DNA from: Streptomyces chryseus
Lineage (GTDB): Bacteria; Actinomycetota; Actinomycetes; Streptomycetales; Streptomycetaceae
NCBI RefSeq assembly: GCF_014650755.1
Contig: NZ_BMVO01000013.1
Location: 1-64,000 of the forward strand
Direction: 5' to 3'
Length of the DNA stretch: 64,000 nt
The position numbers and the translations under genes are program-made. Below, one piece after another: positions 44,093 to 53,255 of this stretch. How positions within the stretch are numbered: the first letter of the stretch is position 1; each line of letters starts with the position of its first letter. The notes below the pieces were generated by a model, which was not told the origin of the DNA, made no database searches, and worked only from the letters and a program-made list of their open reading frames with translations.

Positions 44093-44806
44093 TCAGGCAG
44101 CGGGCCGTTCGCCGCGCAGGCGGTGGCGCCTGCGCCAGGCGACCACCGCGGCGGCGAGGCCCGACAGGGCGATGAAGCCCATCGCGATCAGGAACGCCGG
44201 CGAGGTGGGGGACGAGGCGCTGCTCCCCGCGATGACGTACGCCGCCGTGTTCGGGATCGAGCCGATCCCGGTGGCCAGGAGGAACGGCAGCCATCCCATG
44301 CGGGAGATCGCGGCGCAGTAGTTGGCGGCCGCGAAGGGCACCCCCGGGAACAGCCGGATCGCGAGCATCGTGCGAAACCCGTGCCGGCTCAGCTGGCCGT
44401 CCGCCGCGAGCAGCGCCCGCCCGCGCAGCAGCGGGCGCAGCGCGTCCTGCCCGAGGACGCGGCCGAGGCCGAAGGCGATCCCGGCGCCGACGACCGTTCC
44501 CGCGACGGCGGCGACGAGTCCCGCCTGCGAACCGAAGAGGGCACCCGCGGCCAGGTTGAGGATCGGGCGCGGTACGAACGCCGCGGTGCACAGCCCGTAC
44601 GCGACGCCGAAGAGCACCACGGCCGCCGCACCGCTCAACTGCGGGGGCCAGCCCCCGCTCAGGAGCCGCTGCGGCTCGAAGGCCAGCACGGCCGTGACCG
44701 CGGCCGCGAGCATCAGCACGAGGAACGACAGCCGGGACCACGGGGAGAGCAGCGTTCTGGTACAGCGGACGGCGAACCCCACGGGCGGGGCGGCGGTGTC
44801 GAGCAT
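44093..44806 (-). CDS. TVP38/TMEM64 family membrane protein (DedA superfamily fold)
   Basis: 237 residues, about six hydrophobic segments. The VTT-domain motifs are seen: NLAAGALFG and FPGVPFAAANYCAAISRM with GSIPNTAAYVIAG. Distant relative of DedA proteins, implicated in lipid flipping; this one may handle undecaprenyl phosphate or phospholipids and sits beside uppP. TAGTCT on the minus strand (44813-44818) is 6 nt before the ATG, a leaderless layout. Confidence 0.87.
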   Translation of the reverse strand: MLDTAAPPVGFAVRCTRTLLSPWSRLSFLVLMLAAAVTAVLAFEPQRLLSGGWPPQLSGAAAVVLFGVAYGLCTAAFVPRPILNLAAGALFGSQAGLVAAVAGTVVGAGIAFGLGRVLGQDALRPLLRGRALLAADGQLSRHGFRTMLAIRLFPGVPFAAANYCAAISRMGWLPFLLATGIGSIPNTAAYVIAGSSASSPTSPAFLIAMGFIALSGLAAAVVAWRRRHRLRGERPAA

Positions 44807-44894
44807 CCGGGGAGACTAACCGACAAGCGCATGTGATCGCCGCAACGCGCGTCGCACGTGCCGGTCGCGCGGACGCGCCGTACGGCGGGGGCAC

Positions 44895-44926
44895 GTCGCA
44901 CCCGTCGCACCCGTCGCACGGATAAT
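44895..44926 (+). promoter_or_regulatory. Triple 9-bp repeat and -10 box upstream of the tuf leader
   Basis: GTCGCACCC at 44895-44903 and 44904-44912 and GTCGCACGG at 44913-44921 run directly into GATAAT (44921-44926). No -35 match is seen, so the repeats could be an activator site that replaces it. Confidence 0.45.
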
Positions 44927-44965
44927 TCGTTCGACGCGCGGGCGGGCGTCGGCGAGGATCAACGC

Positions 44966-45124
44966 ATGTTCACGCACGCCTTCCTCGCAGCACGGACCGC
45001 AGTCGCGGCCGCGCCGAAGGCTGCCATGTCCACCCTCGCCGCAGTCGCCGCAGCAGCGGCCGCAGGCACGGCGTCCGCCGCGGCCGTGCCTGCCGCAGCG
45101 CCCCTCGACGGCGCCCGAAGCTGA
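44966..45124 (+). CDS. Possible small Ala-rich ORF in the tuf leader
   Basis: 52 residues, starting MFTHAFLAARTAVAAAPKAA and continuing with long alanine runs. GAGG sits 8 nt before the ATG, and the ORF follows a -10-like box, so translation is plausible. The composition is low complexity, so it may be a leader peptide that senses alanyl-tRNA supply, a small membrane peptide, or chance. It ends 90 bp before the EF-Tu gene. Confidence 0.4.
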   Translation: MFTHAFLAARTAVAAAPKAAMSTLAAVAAAAAAGTASAAAVPAAAPLDGARS

Positions 45125-45214
45125 CCCTTCCCGGATCGTCCGGCGGACCCCACAGGGGGAGGGTCGGCAAGGCCCAGGGGTCCCCTCCGCTTCGAACTTC
45201 CGAGGAAGATCACC

Positions 45215-46408
45215 ATGCCCAAGACGGCATACGTGCGCACCAAGCCGCACCTCAACATCGGCACCATGGGCCACGTCGACCACGGCAAGACCACCCTGAC
45301 CGCCGCCATCACCAAGGTCCTCAGCGAGCGCGGGACGGGCGCCTTCGTGCCGTTCGACCGCATCGACCGGGCCCCCGAGGAGGCGCAGCGCGGCATCACC
45401 ATCAACATCGCGCACGTCGAGTACGAGACCAGCACCCGCCACTACGCGCACGTCGACATGCCCGGCCACGCCGACTACGTCAAGAACATGGTCACCGGAG
45501 CCGCGCAGGTCGACGGGGCGATCCTCGTCGTGTCCGCGCTCGACGGGATCATGCCGCAGACCGCCGAGCACGTCCTGCTCGCCCGCCAGGTCGGCGTCGA
45601 CCACATCGTCGTCGCGCTCAACAAGGCGGACGCCGTCGACGACGGCGAGGACGCCGTGCTGACCGATCTGGTCGAGCTGGAGGTGCGCGACCTGCTGTCC
45701 GAGCACGGCTACGGCGGCGACTCGGTGCCCGTCGTACGGGTCTCGGGGCTCAGGGCGCTGGAGGGCGACCCGCGCTGGACGGCGGCCATCGAGGCGCTGC
45801 TGGACGCGGTGGACACGTACGTACCGATTCCGGAGCGCTACACGGACGCGCCGTTCCTCATGCCGGTGGAGAACGTCCTCACCATCACCGGGCGCGGCAC
45901 GGTCGTCACCGGCGCCGTCGAGCGCGGCACGATCAGGGTCGGCGACCGGGTGGAGGTGCTGGGCGCGGACGGGGGTCCGCAGACCAGCACCGTCACCGGA
46001 GTGGAGACCTTCGGCAAGCCCATGGAGTCCGCCGAGGCGGGCGACAACGTCGCGCTGCTGCTGCGCGGCATGCCGCGCGACGCGGTGCGCCGGGGCCACG
46101 TGGTGGCGGCGCCGGACAGCGTGACGCCCACCCGGCGCTTCACCGCGCAGGTGTACGTGCTGTCGGCGCGGGAGGGCGGTCGTACGACGCCTGTCACGAC
46201 GGGCTACCGGCCGCAGTTCTACATCCGGACGGCGGACGTCGTCGGGGACATCGACCTCGGGGAGACCGCTGTCGCCCGCCCCGGTGACACGCTCACGCTG
46301 ACCGTCGAACTGGGCCGCGAGGTACCGCTGGAGCCGGGTCTCGGCTTCGCGATCCGTGAAGGCGGCCGCACGGTGGGCGCGGGCACGGTGACGTCCCTGC
46401 TGACCTGA
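45215..46408 (+). CDS. tuf3: Elongation factor Tu, divergent tuf3-type paralogue
   Basis: 397 residues, full EF-Tu: G1 GHVDHGKT (19-26), G2 RGITIN, G3 DMPGH, G4 NKAD, then domains 2 and 3. It differs from housekeeping EF-Tu in the G3 box (DMPGH for DCPGH), in SGL for SAL at G5, and in many domain 2 positions. Streptomyces carry such an extra, poorly expressed EF-Tu linked to starvation, and in some species it confers resistance to kirromycin-type drugs. GAGGAAG precedes ATG 45215. The leader holds a GACCCT/AGGGTC hairpin at 45123-45165 and a GGGGTCCCC palindrome near 45176. It is not next to ribosomal protein genes. Confidence 0.93.
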   Translation: MPKTAYVRTKPHLNIGTMGHVDHGKTTLTAAITKVLSERGTGAFVPFDRIDRAPEEAQRGITINIAHVEYETSTRHYAHVDMPGHADYVKNMVTGAAQVDGAILVVSALDGIMPQTAEHVLLARQVGVDHIVVALNKADAVDDGEDAVLTDLVELEVRDLLSEHGYGGDSVPVVRVSGLRALEGDPRWTAAIEALLDAVDTYVPIPERYTDAPFLMPVENVLTITGRGTVVTGAVERGTIRVGDRVEVLGADGGPQTSTVTGVETFGKPMESAEAGDNVALLLRGMPRDAVRRGHVVAAPDSVTPTRRFTAQVYVLSAREGGRTTPVTTGYRPQFYIRTADVVGDIDLGETAVARPGDTLTLTVELGREVPLEPGLGFAIREGGRTVGAGTVTSLLT

Positions 46409-46413
46409 CGGAT

Positions 46414-46438
46414 GCCGCCCCCGGCGACCGGGGGCGGC
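46414..46438 (+). terminator. Intrinsic terminator of the EF-Tu gene
   Basis: 11-bp perfect GC stem (46414-46424 with 46428-46438), CGA loop, followed by TTCT. Confidence 0.85.
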
Positions 46439-46538
46439 TTCTGCCCCCGGTCGCCCTAAGCCTCCGGCGTTCCCTGCCGCGCGCCGGCCCGGCGCCCACC
46501 CGTAACCGGGCGGCGGCGCGGCAGCGCACAATGGTGGC

Positions 46539-47384
46539 GTGGACGAGCCGATACCCGTGATCCGGGACGTGGACTGGGGCGTTGCCAAGCTGATGCCCGA
46601 CGTGGACCGGCCGCGCGCCTGGCTGCTCACGGTCGACGGCGCGCCCCAGTCGTACGTCGACCTCGACGATCCCACCCACCTGGAGTTCGAGTACGCGCGC
46701 CGCCTCGCCCACGTCGTCGACTGCACGGCCGGCCCGGGCACCCCCCTCGACGTACTGCACCTCGGAGGCGGCGGCCTCTCCCTGCCGCGCTACACCGCCG
46801 CCACCCGGCCGGGTTCGCGCCAGGACGTGGTGGAGGCCGACCGGGGCCTGCTGGCGCTGGTCGCCGAACACCTGCCGCTGCCCGGCGACTGCGGCGTGCA
46901 CGTGCACGGCGTCGACGCGCGCGCCTGGCTCGAAAGCGCCCCCGCCGCGTCCGCCGACGTACTCGTCGCCGACGTATTCGGCGGCTCCCGGGTGCCCGCG
47001 CATCTCACGTCCGTCGAGTACGCGCGCCTGGCCGGACGCGTCCTGCGCCCCGGCGGGATTTACGCCGCCAACCTCGCGGACGGCGCGCCGTTCGCCTTCC
47101 TGCGTTCCCAACTGGCCAATTTCGCGGCCGTCTTCGCGGAGGTCGCGCTGATCGCGGAACCGGGCGTCCTGCGCGGCCGCCGCTTCGGCAACGCGGTACT
47201 CGTCGCCTCGCACGCGCCGATCGACACGGCGGCCCTCGCCCGCAGGACCGCCGCCGACGTGTTCCCCGCGCGCGTGGAGAGCGGCCCTTCCCTGCGGCGC
47301 TTCACCGGTGAAGCGCGCACCGTGCGCGACGAGGACGCGGTGGAGTCACCCGAGCCGCCCGGGGGCGCCTTCCGCGTCGGTTGA
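46539..47384 (+). CDS. Spermidine synthase-like methyltransferase-fold protein
   Basis: 281 residues with the Rossmann-like fold of spermidine synthases/methyltransferases (VLHLGGGGLSLPRYTAA; VVEADRGLLALV; VLVADVFGG). The gate motif YHE of real spermidine synthases is not seen, so polyamine synthesis is unproven; many actinobacterial copies are unassigned. GTG 46539 has CACAAT 6 nt upstream (leaderless). The last 39 bp overlap the convergent MFS gene. Confidence 0.82.
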   Translation: MDEPIPVIRDVDWGVAKLMPDVDRPRAWLLTVDGAPQSYVDLDDPTHLEFEYARRLAHVVDCTAGPGTPLDVLHLGGGGLSLPRYTAATRPGSRQDVVEADRGLLALVAEHLPLPGDCGVHVHGVDARAWLESAPAASADVLVADVFGGSRVPAHLTSVEYARLAGRVLRPGGIYAANLADGAPFAFLRSQLANFAAVFAEVALIAEPGVLRGRRFGNAVLVASHAPIDTAALARRTAADVFPARVESGPSLRRFTGEARTVRDEDAVESPEPPGGAFRVG

Positions 47385-48653
47385 CACCGCCAGGGCCCCG
47401 TCCGTCTTCGCCACTTCGCGGGTACGGCGCGTCAGGTTCCGTACGTCGGGCACGAACAGCACCGCGGCCGTCACGAGAACCACCAGCGCCGCGCACCCCC
47501 ACAACGCCTCGTGCCGCCCGACCAGGCTCTCGACGGGCCCCGCCACCGCCGTCGCCAGCGGCAGCATCGCGACCGAGCCGAACCAGTCGTACGCCGACAC
47601 CCGGGAGAACTTCTCCTCCGGGATCTCCTGGTGGAGCGCCGTCATCCAGGAGACGCCGAACACCTCGATCGCGACGCCGCTGACGAACATCACCGCGGCG
47701 AGACCGGCCACCGGCAGCGGCACCGCGAGCGCCGCCGACGGCAGGGCGAGCGGGAAGACGCACAGCGTTCCGGCGAGCAGCAGCCGCCGGGGCCGCCACC
47801 GCATCATCACGAACGCGCCGACGACCGTGCCCGCGCCGAAGGCGGCCAGGGCGAGGCCCCAGGGCGCGGCGCCGCCCAGTTCGTCCTGGGCGACCAGCGG
47901 CCCGTACACCGCTTCGGCCGCTCCGACGACGGCGACGACCACCGAGAACTGGGCCACGATGCTCCACAGCCAGGGCCGTCCGACGACCTCCCGCCACCCC
48001 TCGCGCAGGTCGGCCAGCATCCCGCCGCCGGGCTGGCGCGGCCGGATGTGGCTCACGTCGAGGAACGCGCGCAGCGCGCCGGCGAACGCGAACGCGACCG
48101 CGTCGACGGCGAGGACCCAGCCGGGGCCGACCGCGGCGATCAGCGCGCCGCCGAGCGCGGCGCCGCCGATGGACGCGCCGTGCATGGCCATCCGGAAGAG
48201 GGCGAAGGCGCGGTTGGCCTGCTCGCCGCTGACGCTCGACAGGAGCATGCCCTCGGCCGCCGGGTTGAAGAACGCCTGACCCGCGCCGCACAGGCCGGTC
48301 AGGAGCATCATCTGCCACAGCTTGGGGTCGCCCGTCAGGACCAGGACGGCGAAGGCGCCCTGGGAGACGCAGTTGAGCGCGTTGGCGGCGACCATCACGT
48401 GGTGCCGGGGTATCCGGTCGGCCACCGCTCCGCCTATGAGGAGGAACAGGACGAGCGGCAGCGTACGGGCGGCGGCCACCATCCCCACGTCCCCGCCGTC
48501 GCCGCCCGACTGGAGCACGGCGAACGCCGACGCGATCAGCGCACCATGGGTGCCCAAGTTCGTCACGATCGCGGCGGCGGTCAGCAGTACGTAGTTGCGG
48601 CCGGCCCAGTCGGGGCGGCGGACTCGGCGGGGAACGGCGGCGGGAGATGTCAC
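47346..48653 (-). CDS. MFS transporter
   Basis: 435 residues with about twelve helices, in the enterobactin-exporter/multidrug-efflux style of MFS proteins (TNLGTHGALIASAFAVLQ, GGAVADRIPRHHVM loop between helices 2 and 3). Probable drug or metabolite exporter; substrate unknown. GTG 48653 follows GATAGT by 6 nt. The open frame reaches 48689 but the -10 box argues for 48653. Confidence 0.85.
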   Translation of the reverse strand: MTSPAAVPRRVRRPDWAGRNYVLLTAAAIVTNLGTHGALIASAFAVLQSGGDGGDVGMVAAARTLPLVLFLLIGGAVADRIPRHHVMVAANALNCVSQGAFAVLVLTGDPKLWQMMLLTGLCGAGQAFFNPAAEGMLLSSVSGEQANRAFALFRMAMHGASIGGAALGGALIAAVGPGWVLAVDAVAFAFAGALRAFLDVSHIRPRQPGGGMLADLREGWREVVGRPWLWSIVAQFSVVVAVVGAAEAVYGPLVAQDELGGAAPWGLALAAFGAGTVVGAFVMMRWRPRRLLLAGTLCVFPLALPSAALAVPLPVAGLAAVMFVSGVAIEVFGVSWMTALHQEIPEEKFSRVSAYDWFGSVAMLPLATAVAGPVESLVGRHEALWGCAALVVLVTAAVLFVPDVRNLTRRTREVAKTDGALAVSTDAEGAPGRLG

Positions 48654-48716
48654 CCCGGGACTATCGCTGGCGTCGCCCGCCCTTGCCAAACCGGTCGGGC
48701 GGCGGACCGGCCATGA

Positions 48717-49706
48717 TCAGCCGGCCAGCCGGACCGTGCCGAGGATCCGCTTGACGGTCGCCTCGGGGAGTTCGTCCTTGACGCCCTTCGAGGTGAACAG
48801 GCTCCAGACGGCGAAGTCACCGTTCGCGTTCTTGAAGGCGAAGGCGATCGACTTGCCGTCGGTGTCGCACTTGTCCTCCTTCTTGACGCCCGTGACGGTG
48901 GCGACGGAGACACTGCCCTTGAGTCCGGACGTCGCGGTGAAGGGCGCTGCCTCGGACACCTTGAAGGTGCCGGTCTCCTTCTGGTCGTACCCGCCGAAGA
49001 CCCAGGCGGCGGCCACGTTCTCGGCCTCGGGGCCCGTCTTGCTCGCCCCGTTCGCACCGCGGGTTCCGGCCGCGCCGAGGATGCTGTTCTTGCCGCACCA
49101 GCCGCTCTTGAAGTAGGCGGGGCCCGACATGGAGATGAGGGGCTTGTCCTTGTCGTCCGTGAAGCTGATGCTCAGGCCGGGCGACTTCACCTCCCACTCC
49201 GGCGGTACGTCGAAGGCCGTGCCGTACTTCGGGTTGGTGACGACCTTCCAGCCGGGGATCGTCGGCTCGGCTCCGTCGACCGAGCCGCCACGCGGGTTCT
49301 CGGTGGGCGAGGCGGAAGCGGACGGCTCCTCGGGCGTGGGGGACGGCGGCGCCGAGGTCTCCTTGCCGGCGGCCCGGGTCGGGCCGCCCTCGTCGTCCTC
49401 GCCCAGGAGCACCACGCCGGTGACCACCGCCGCGGCGACGACCGCGACGGCGGCCACGACCGCGATGACGGTGGTCCGGTTCCCGTTCCCGCCGCCGCCC
49501 GGCGGCATCGCGGGCGGGTACTGCGGCGCGCCCGCATGCTGCTGGGGCTGCTGGAAGGGGTTGGGCTGCTGGTGACCGGGGTGCTGGCCGGCCTGCGGGT
49601 ACCCCGGCTGCTGGTACGGCTGATGAGAGCCGGGCTGCTGGTACGGATTCTGGTTCGCGTCCTGCGGGTTCTGCTCGCCCCCGGGCGGCTGCTGTCCTGG
49701 CCACAT
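48717..49706 (-). CDS. Membrane-anchored hypothetical protein with Gln/Pro-rich N-terminus
   Basis: 329 residues. Residues 1-75 are a cytoplasmic Gln/Pro/Asn-rich repeat region, residues about 79-100 a single transmembrane helix, residues about 105-150 a Ser/Pro linker, and the rest a folded extracellular domain with two Cys (SGWCGKN, EDKCDTD) that may pair. This is a common Streptomyces layout without known function. TATCGT lies 7 nt before the ATG (leaderless). Confidence 0.75.
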   Translation of the reverse strand: MWPGQQPPGGEQNPQDANQNPYQQPGSHQPYQQPGYPQAGQHPGHQQPNPFQQPQQHAGAPQYPPAMPPGGGGNGNRTTVIAVVAAVAVVAAAVVTGVVLLGEDDEGGPTRAAGKETSAPPSPTPEEPSASASPTENPRGGSVDGAEPTIPGWKVVTNPKYGTAFDVPPEWEVKSPGLSISFTDDKDKPLISMSGPAYFKSGWCGKNSILGAAGTRGANGASKTGPEAENVAAAWVFGGYDQKETGTFKVSEAAPFTATSGLKGSVSVATVTGVKKEDKCDTDGKSIAFAFKNANGDFAVWSLFTSKGVKDELPEATVKRILGTVRLAG

Positions 49707-49799
49707 GGCCCGTAACGATAGAGGTGTCCGGCCGCTGGGGGGACGTCCGCCCCCGGAGGGATGGCCAAGGCTGCCTACTCGTGGGTAACATCGCGCTTC

Positions 49800-50252
49800 A
49801 TGAGCGCAGATCAGATGTCCGTCGGCGAGATGCTCGTCGCCACGGTTCCCATGGCCCGTACCCTCGACCTCGAGTTCCTGGAGACCACCCCCGAGCGTGC
49901 CGTGGTCCGCCTGCCGGACCAGGCCGCGTACCACAACCACGTGGGCGGCCCGCACGCCGGCGCCATGTTCACGCTCGCCGAGTCGGCGAGCGGCGCCATC
50001 GTCATCGCCGCCTTCGGCGACCAGCTCCAGCGCGCCGTGCCGCTCGCCGTGAAGGCCGAGATCGGCTACAAGAAGCTCGCCATGGGCGTGGTCACCGCGA
50101 CCGCCACCCTGGGCCGCCCGGTGGCCGACGTCGTCGCGGAGCTCGATGCCGGACAGCGCCCCGAGTTCCCCGTCGAGATCTCCATCCAGCGCGAGGACGG
50201 CGCCGTGACGGGGGAGATGACCGTCGTCTGGACCCTGCGCCCCAACAGCTGA
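49800..50252 (+). CDS. Hotdog-fold thioesterase-like protein (DUF4442 type)
   Basis: 150 residues in the hotdog fold (NHVGGPHAGAMFTLAESASGAIV holds the usual HxxGG-like helix). It may hydrolyse an acyl-CoA or acyl-ACP, or only bind acyl chains. ATG 49800 has TAACAT 8 nt upstream; the frame also opens at ATG 49761. Confidence 0.83.
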   Translation: MSADQMSVGEMLVATVPMARTLDLEFLETTPERAVVRLPDQAAYHNHVGGPHAGAMFTLAESASGAIVIAAFGDQLQRAVPLAVKAEIGYKKLAMGVVTATATLGRPVADVVAELDAGQRPEFPVEISIQREDGAVTGEMTVVWTLRPNS

Positions 50253-50384
50253 TCCACTGCCCCGTGTGACGGGTGCGACCTCCCGGACGCCGTCACGGCG
50301 CGACGAGGTGCGGGTAGGCTGCCCGCCGTGTGCCACGGGGGCGCACGGCGGTCAGCCGCACCTTCTCGACGACAGGAACCGGCG

Positions 50385-51065
50385 TTGCACATCACGGAGT
50401 GGCTGGAGACCATCCCCGCGGTCAGCATTTACCTCCTGGTGGGGGTCGTCATCGGGCTGGAGAGCCTGGGCATTCCGCTGCCGGGGGAGATCGTTCTCGT
50501 CAGTTCGGCCCTGCTCGCCTCGCAGCACGGCGACATCGACCCGTACGTGCTCGGCGCCTGCGCCACGGCCGGCGCGATCATCGGCGACTCGATCGGCTAC
50601 GCGATCGGGCGCAGGGGCGGCCGGCCGCTGCTGGCGAGACTGGGCCGCAAGTTCCCCAAGCACTTCAGCGAGTCCAACATCGCCATGGCGGAGCGCTCGT
50701 TCGAGAAGTGGGGCATGTGGGCGGTCTTCTTCGGCCGCTTCGTGGCGCTGCTGCGGATCTTCGCCGGACCGCTCGCGGGCGTTCTGCGCATGCCGTACTG
50801 GAAGTTCCTGATCGCCAACGTCTTCGGCGGCATCCTGTGGGCGGGCGGCACCACCGCCGTCATCTACTCGGTGGGCGTGGTCGCGGAGGCGTGGCTGAAG
50901 CGCTTCTCCTGGCTGGGCCTGGTGGTCGCGGTGCTCTTCGGCGTCACGTCGATGCTCGTACTCAAGAACCGCGCGAAGAAGGCCGCCGCCCAGGCCGAGG
51001 CGCGGGCCGAGGTGGCCGACGCCGAGGCCGCCGCACCCGAGAAGGTCGCGGCGGCCGCCGACTGA
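50385..51065 (+). CDS. DedA family membrane protein
   Basis: 226 residues with the DedA/VTT fold (LESLGIPLPGEIVLV, GDSIGYAIGRRGGRPLL, FFGRFVALLRIFAGPLAG). DedA proteins act as lipid flippases, some for undecaprenyl phosphate or phosphatidylethanolamine, and matter for membrane potential and antibiotic tolerance. TTG 50385 has AGGAA upstream. A -10 TAGGCT (50315-50320) would also allow a leaderless GTG at 50328, adding 19 residues. Confidence 0.88.
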   Translation: MHITEWLETIPAVSIYLLVGVVIGLESLGIPLPGEIVLVSSALLASQHGDIDPYVLGACATAGAIIGDSIGYAIGRRGGRPLLARLGRKFPKHFSESNIAMAERSFEKWGMWAVFFGRFVALLRIFAGPLAGVLRMPYWKFLIANVFGGILWAGGTTAVIYSVGVVAEAWLKRFSWLGLVVAVLFGVTSMLVLKNRAKKAAAQAEARAEVADAEAAAPEKVAAAAD

Positions 51066-51081
51066 CGGCCGCCCGCCGTCG

Positions 51082-51612
51082 CTAGTCGGCGTGCGCCTCG
51101 CGGTGGCCCTGCGCCAGCTCCAGGTACATCGCGGCGTTCAGCTTGATGCCCTCGCGCTCCTCGTCCGTCAGCTCCCGCTTCACCTTGGCGGGTACGCCGG
51201 CGACGAGCGAGCCCGGGGGCACCCGCATGCCCTGCGGAACGAGCGCCTGCGCGGCGATCAGCGAACCGGCTCCGATGTGCGCGCCGTTGAGCACCGTGGC
51301 GCCCATGCCGACCAGCACGTCGTCCTCGACCGTGCATCCGTGCAGTACGGCGTTGTGCCCGACCGAGACGCGGTCGCCGACCGTGACGGGGAAGCCCGGG
51401 TCGACGTGCACCGTGCAGTTGTCCTGGATGTTGCTGTCCGTGCCGAGGACGATCGGGCCGCAGTCGGCGCGCAGCACGGTGTGGTACCAGACGCTGGCGC
51501 CCGGGCCGAGGGTGACGTCCCCGATGACGACGGACGTGGGCGCGGCGAAGGCCGACGGGTCGACGCGCGGCTCCTTGCCGCCCACGCCGGTGATCAAAGC
51601 CTGCTCCGCCAT
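51082..51612 (-). CDS. Gamma-class carbonic anhydrase family protein
   Basis: 176 residues, left-handed beta-helix of hexapeptides. The three zinc-ligand histidines of the gamma class are at His69, His86 and His91 (NCTVHV; VGHNAVLHGC). Either CO2 hydration or an acyl-transferase-like role is possible, since many bacterial members test inactive. ATG 51612 has GAGGAG upstream. Confidence 0.9.
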   Translation of the reverse strand: MAEQALITGVGGKEPRVDPSAFAAPTSVVIGDVTLGPGASVWYHTVLRADCGPIVLGTDSNIQDNCTVHVDPGFPVTVGDRVSVGHNAVLHGCTVEDDVLVGMGATVLNGAHIGAGSLIAAQALVPQGMRVPPGSLVAGVPAKVKRELTDEEREGIKLNAAMYLELAQGHREAHAD

Positions 51613-51764
51613 CGCGTGCTCCTCGGTGCTTCGGTGCCTGTGTGCTGGTCGGTCGCGCCAGGGGGAACCGTAAGCGACGGCCCCGGCCCCCGCGATGCCG
51701 GGTGGGGCGAACATCACAGCAGGCGGCGACGGGCGGCCCGGGTCCGGCCGACTACCGTGAGCGG

Positions 51765-52520
51765 GTGCCGAAGAACAGAAACACGTTCTCATCGTTCTCC
51801 GCGGTGACCGCCTGGCGACGCCGCCTGGTGACCGGCGCCGTGCACGCGGGCTGGCGATGGGTCCAGCGGACCGGCGCGGTCAGCGCCGAGAATCCGGGAC
51901 GGCTGCGGTTCGGTTCGATCGGTGCCGGAACCAAGCTCGCCTTCCCGCAGGGGACCGTGTTCGGCGAGGAGTGGATCCACCTGGGCGAGCACTGCATCAT
52001 CGGCGAACAGGTCACGCTGACGGCCGGCATGATGCCCGGCCTCGACCTCGGCCCCGACCCGATCCTGCGGCTCGGCAACGGTGTGGTCCTCGGCCGGGGC
52101 AGCCACGTCATCGCCGACACGACCGTGACCGTCGCGGACGACTGCTACTTCGGCCCCTATGTGTACGTCACGTCCACCAACCACAGTTACGACGACCCGG
52201 ACGTCCCCGTCGGCAAGCAGTGGCCCCGCACCGAACCGGTGGAGATAGGGCCCGGCTGCTGGATCGGCACGGGCGCGGTGATACTCCCGGGCGCCCGTCT
52301 CGGCCGTAACGTCGTCGTCGCCGCGGGCGCCGTCGTGCGGGGCGAGGTGCCCGACCACGCGGTGGTCGCCGGAGCGCCGGCCCGCGTCGTGCGCAGCTGG
52401 GACGCGGTGAAGGGCTGGCAGCCGCCGCTGCGGACGCCCGCGCCCGTACCGATCCCGGAGGGCGTCACCCCGGAGCAGCTGCTGGCGCTGGCCGAGCTGG
52501 AGGCGGAGACCGCCGAGTGA
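51765..52520 (+). CDS. Hexapeptide-repeat acyltransferase
   Basis: 251 residues. Hexapeptide repeats of the left-handed beta-helix fold cover about residues 60-210, including the catalytic-type His in TSTNHSYDDPD and the closing VVAGAPARVV of the maltose/galactoside O-acetyltransferase group. Substrate unknown. GTG 51765 has TACCGT 6 nt upstream (leaderless). It diverges from the gamma-carbonic anhydrase gene. Confidence 0.87.
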   Translation: MPKNRNTFSSFSAVTAWRRRLVTGAVHAGWRWVQRTGAVSAENPGRLRFGSIGAGTKLAFPQGTVFGEEWIHLGEHCIIGEQVTLTAGMMPGLDLGPDPILRLGNGVVLGRGSHVIADTTVTVADDCYFGPYVYVTSTNHSYDDPDVPVGKQWPRTEPVEIGPGCWIGTGAVILPGARLGRNVVVAAGAVVRGEVPDHAVVAGAPARVVRSWDAVKGWQPPLRTPAPVPIPEGVTPEQLLALAELEAETAE

Positions 52521-52628
52521 GCCGCCCGTACGCCCGCGGCGGCGAGCGGGAGCGTGGCTCGTCCCGGCCCCGCCCGCACAGCGAGACGGTCAACCCGTCC
52601 GCAGGTGAGGGCTGTTAGCGTCGCTCTC

Positions 52629-53183
52629 ATGCGCGCACCCCTCGGAGACTTCGACGACGCCACCCCGGCCCCCGACTGCCTCGGCCTGCTGACCGCGCCG
52701 GTCGCGGACGCGGTGCGCGCCTGGAGCAACGACGTACCCGCCGACCAGATCCTCTACGTCGACACCGACCCGGAGATCGCCGACACGGCGGCCTTCGTCG
52801 AGCACTACGGCGCGGGTCTCCTCGACGCGTCGGCGAACTGCGTGGTCGTCGCGGGCAAGCGGGGCGGTGAGAGCACCCTGGCCGGCTGCCTGGTCCTCTC
52901 CCGTACGCGGGTCGACGTGAACGGCGCGGTCCGCAAGCAGCTCGGCGCGCGCAAGGCGTCGTTCGCCCCCATGGACACGGCCGTCGGCGAGACCGGCATG
53001 GAGTACGGGGGCATCACCCCGATCGGGCTGCCCGCCGGCTGGCCGCTGCTCGTGGACGCCGCCGTCACCGGCGTCCCGTGGGTGCTGGTCGGCAGCGGGC
53101 GCCGCAGGGGAAAGCTCATCGTGCCCGGCAAGGCTTTCGCGGGTCTGCCGGGCGCCGTCGTGATCGAGGGGCTCGGCGTCTGA
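52629..53183 (+). CDS. YbaK/EbsC (prolyl-tRNA deacylase-like) domain protein
   Basis: 184 residues in the YbaK/INS fold (CVVVAGKRGGESTLAGCLVLS; KASFAPMDTAVGETGMEYGGITPIGLP). Relatives remove wrong amino acids from tRNA, notably Cys-tRNA(Pro). ATG 52629 has TAGCGT 7 nt upstream (leaderless). Confidence 0.87.
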   Translation: MRAPLGDFDDATPAPDCLGLLTAPVADAVRAWSNDVPADQILYVDTDPEIADTAAFVEHYGAGLLDASANCVVVAGKRGGESTLAGCLVLSRTRVDVNGAVRKQLGARKASFAPMDTAVGETGMEYGGITPIGLPAGWPLLVDAAVTGVPWVLVGSGRRRGKLIVPGKAFAGLPGAVVIEGLGV

Positions 53184-53255
53184 GGTCCGCCGGGCGCGGC
53201 CTGGTCCGTCGGCCCTCCCGGGAGCGCGCGCGTCCTGCGCGCCCTGGGTCGCCCG

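Noticed and set aside
44816..46741. 641-codon minus-strand frame opposite EF-Tu
   Set aside because: EF-Tu is unmistakable on the plus strand, and the antisense translation shows no recognisable motif.
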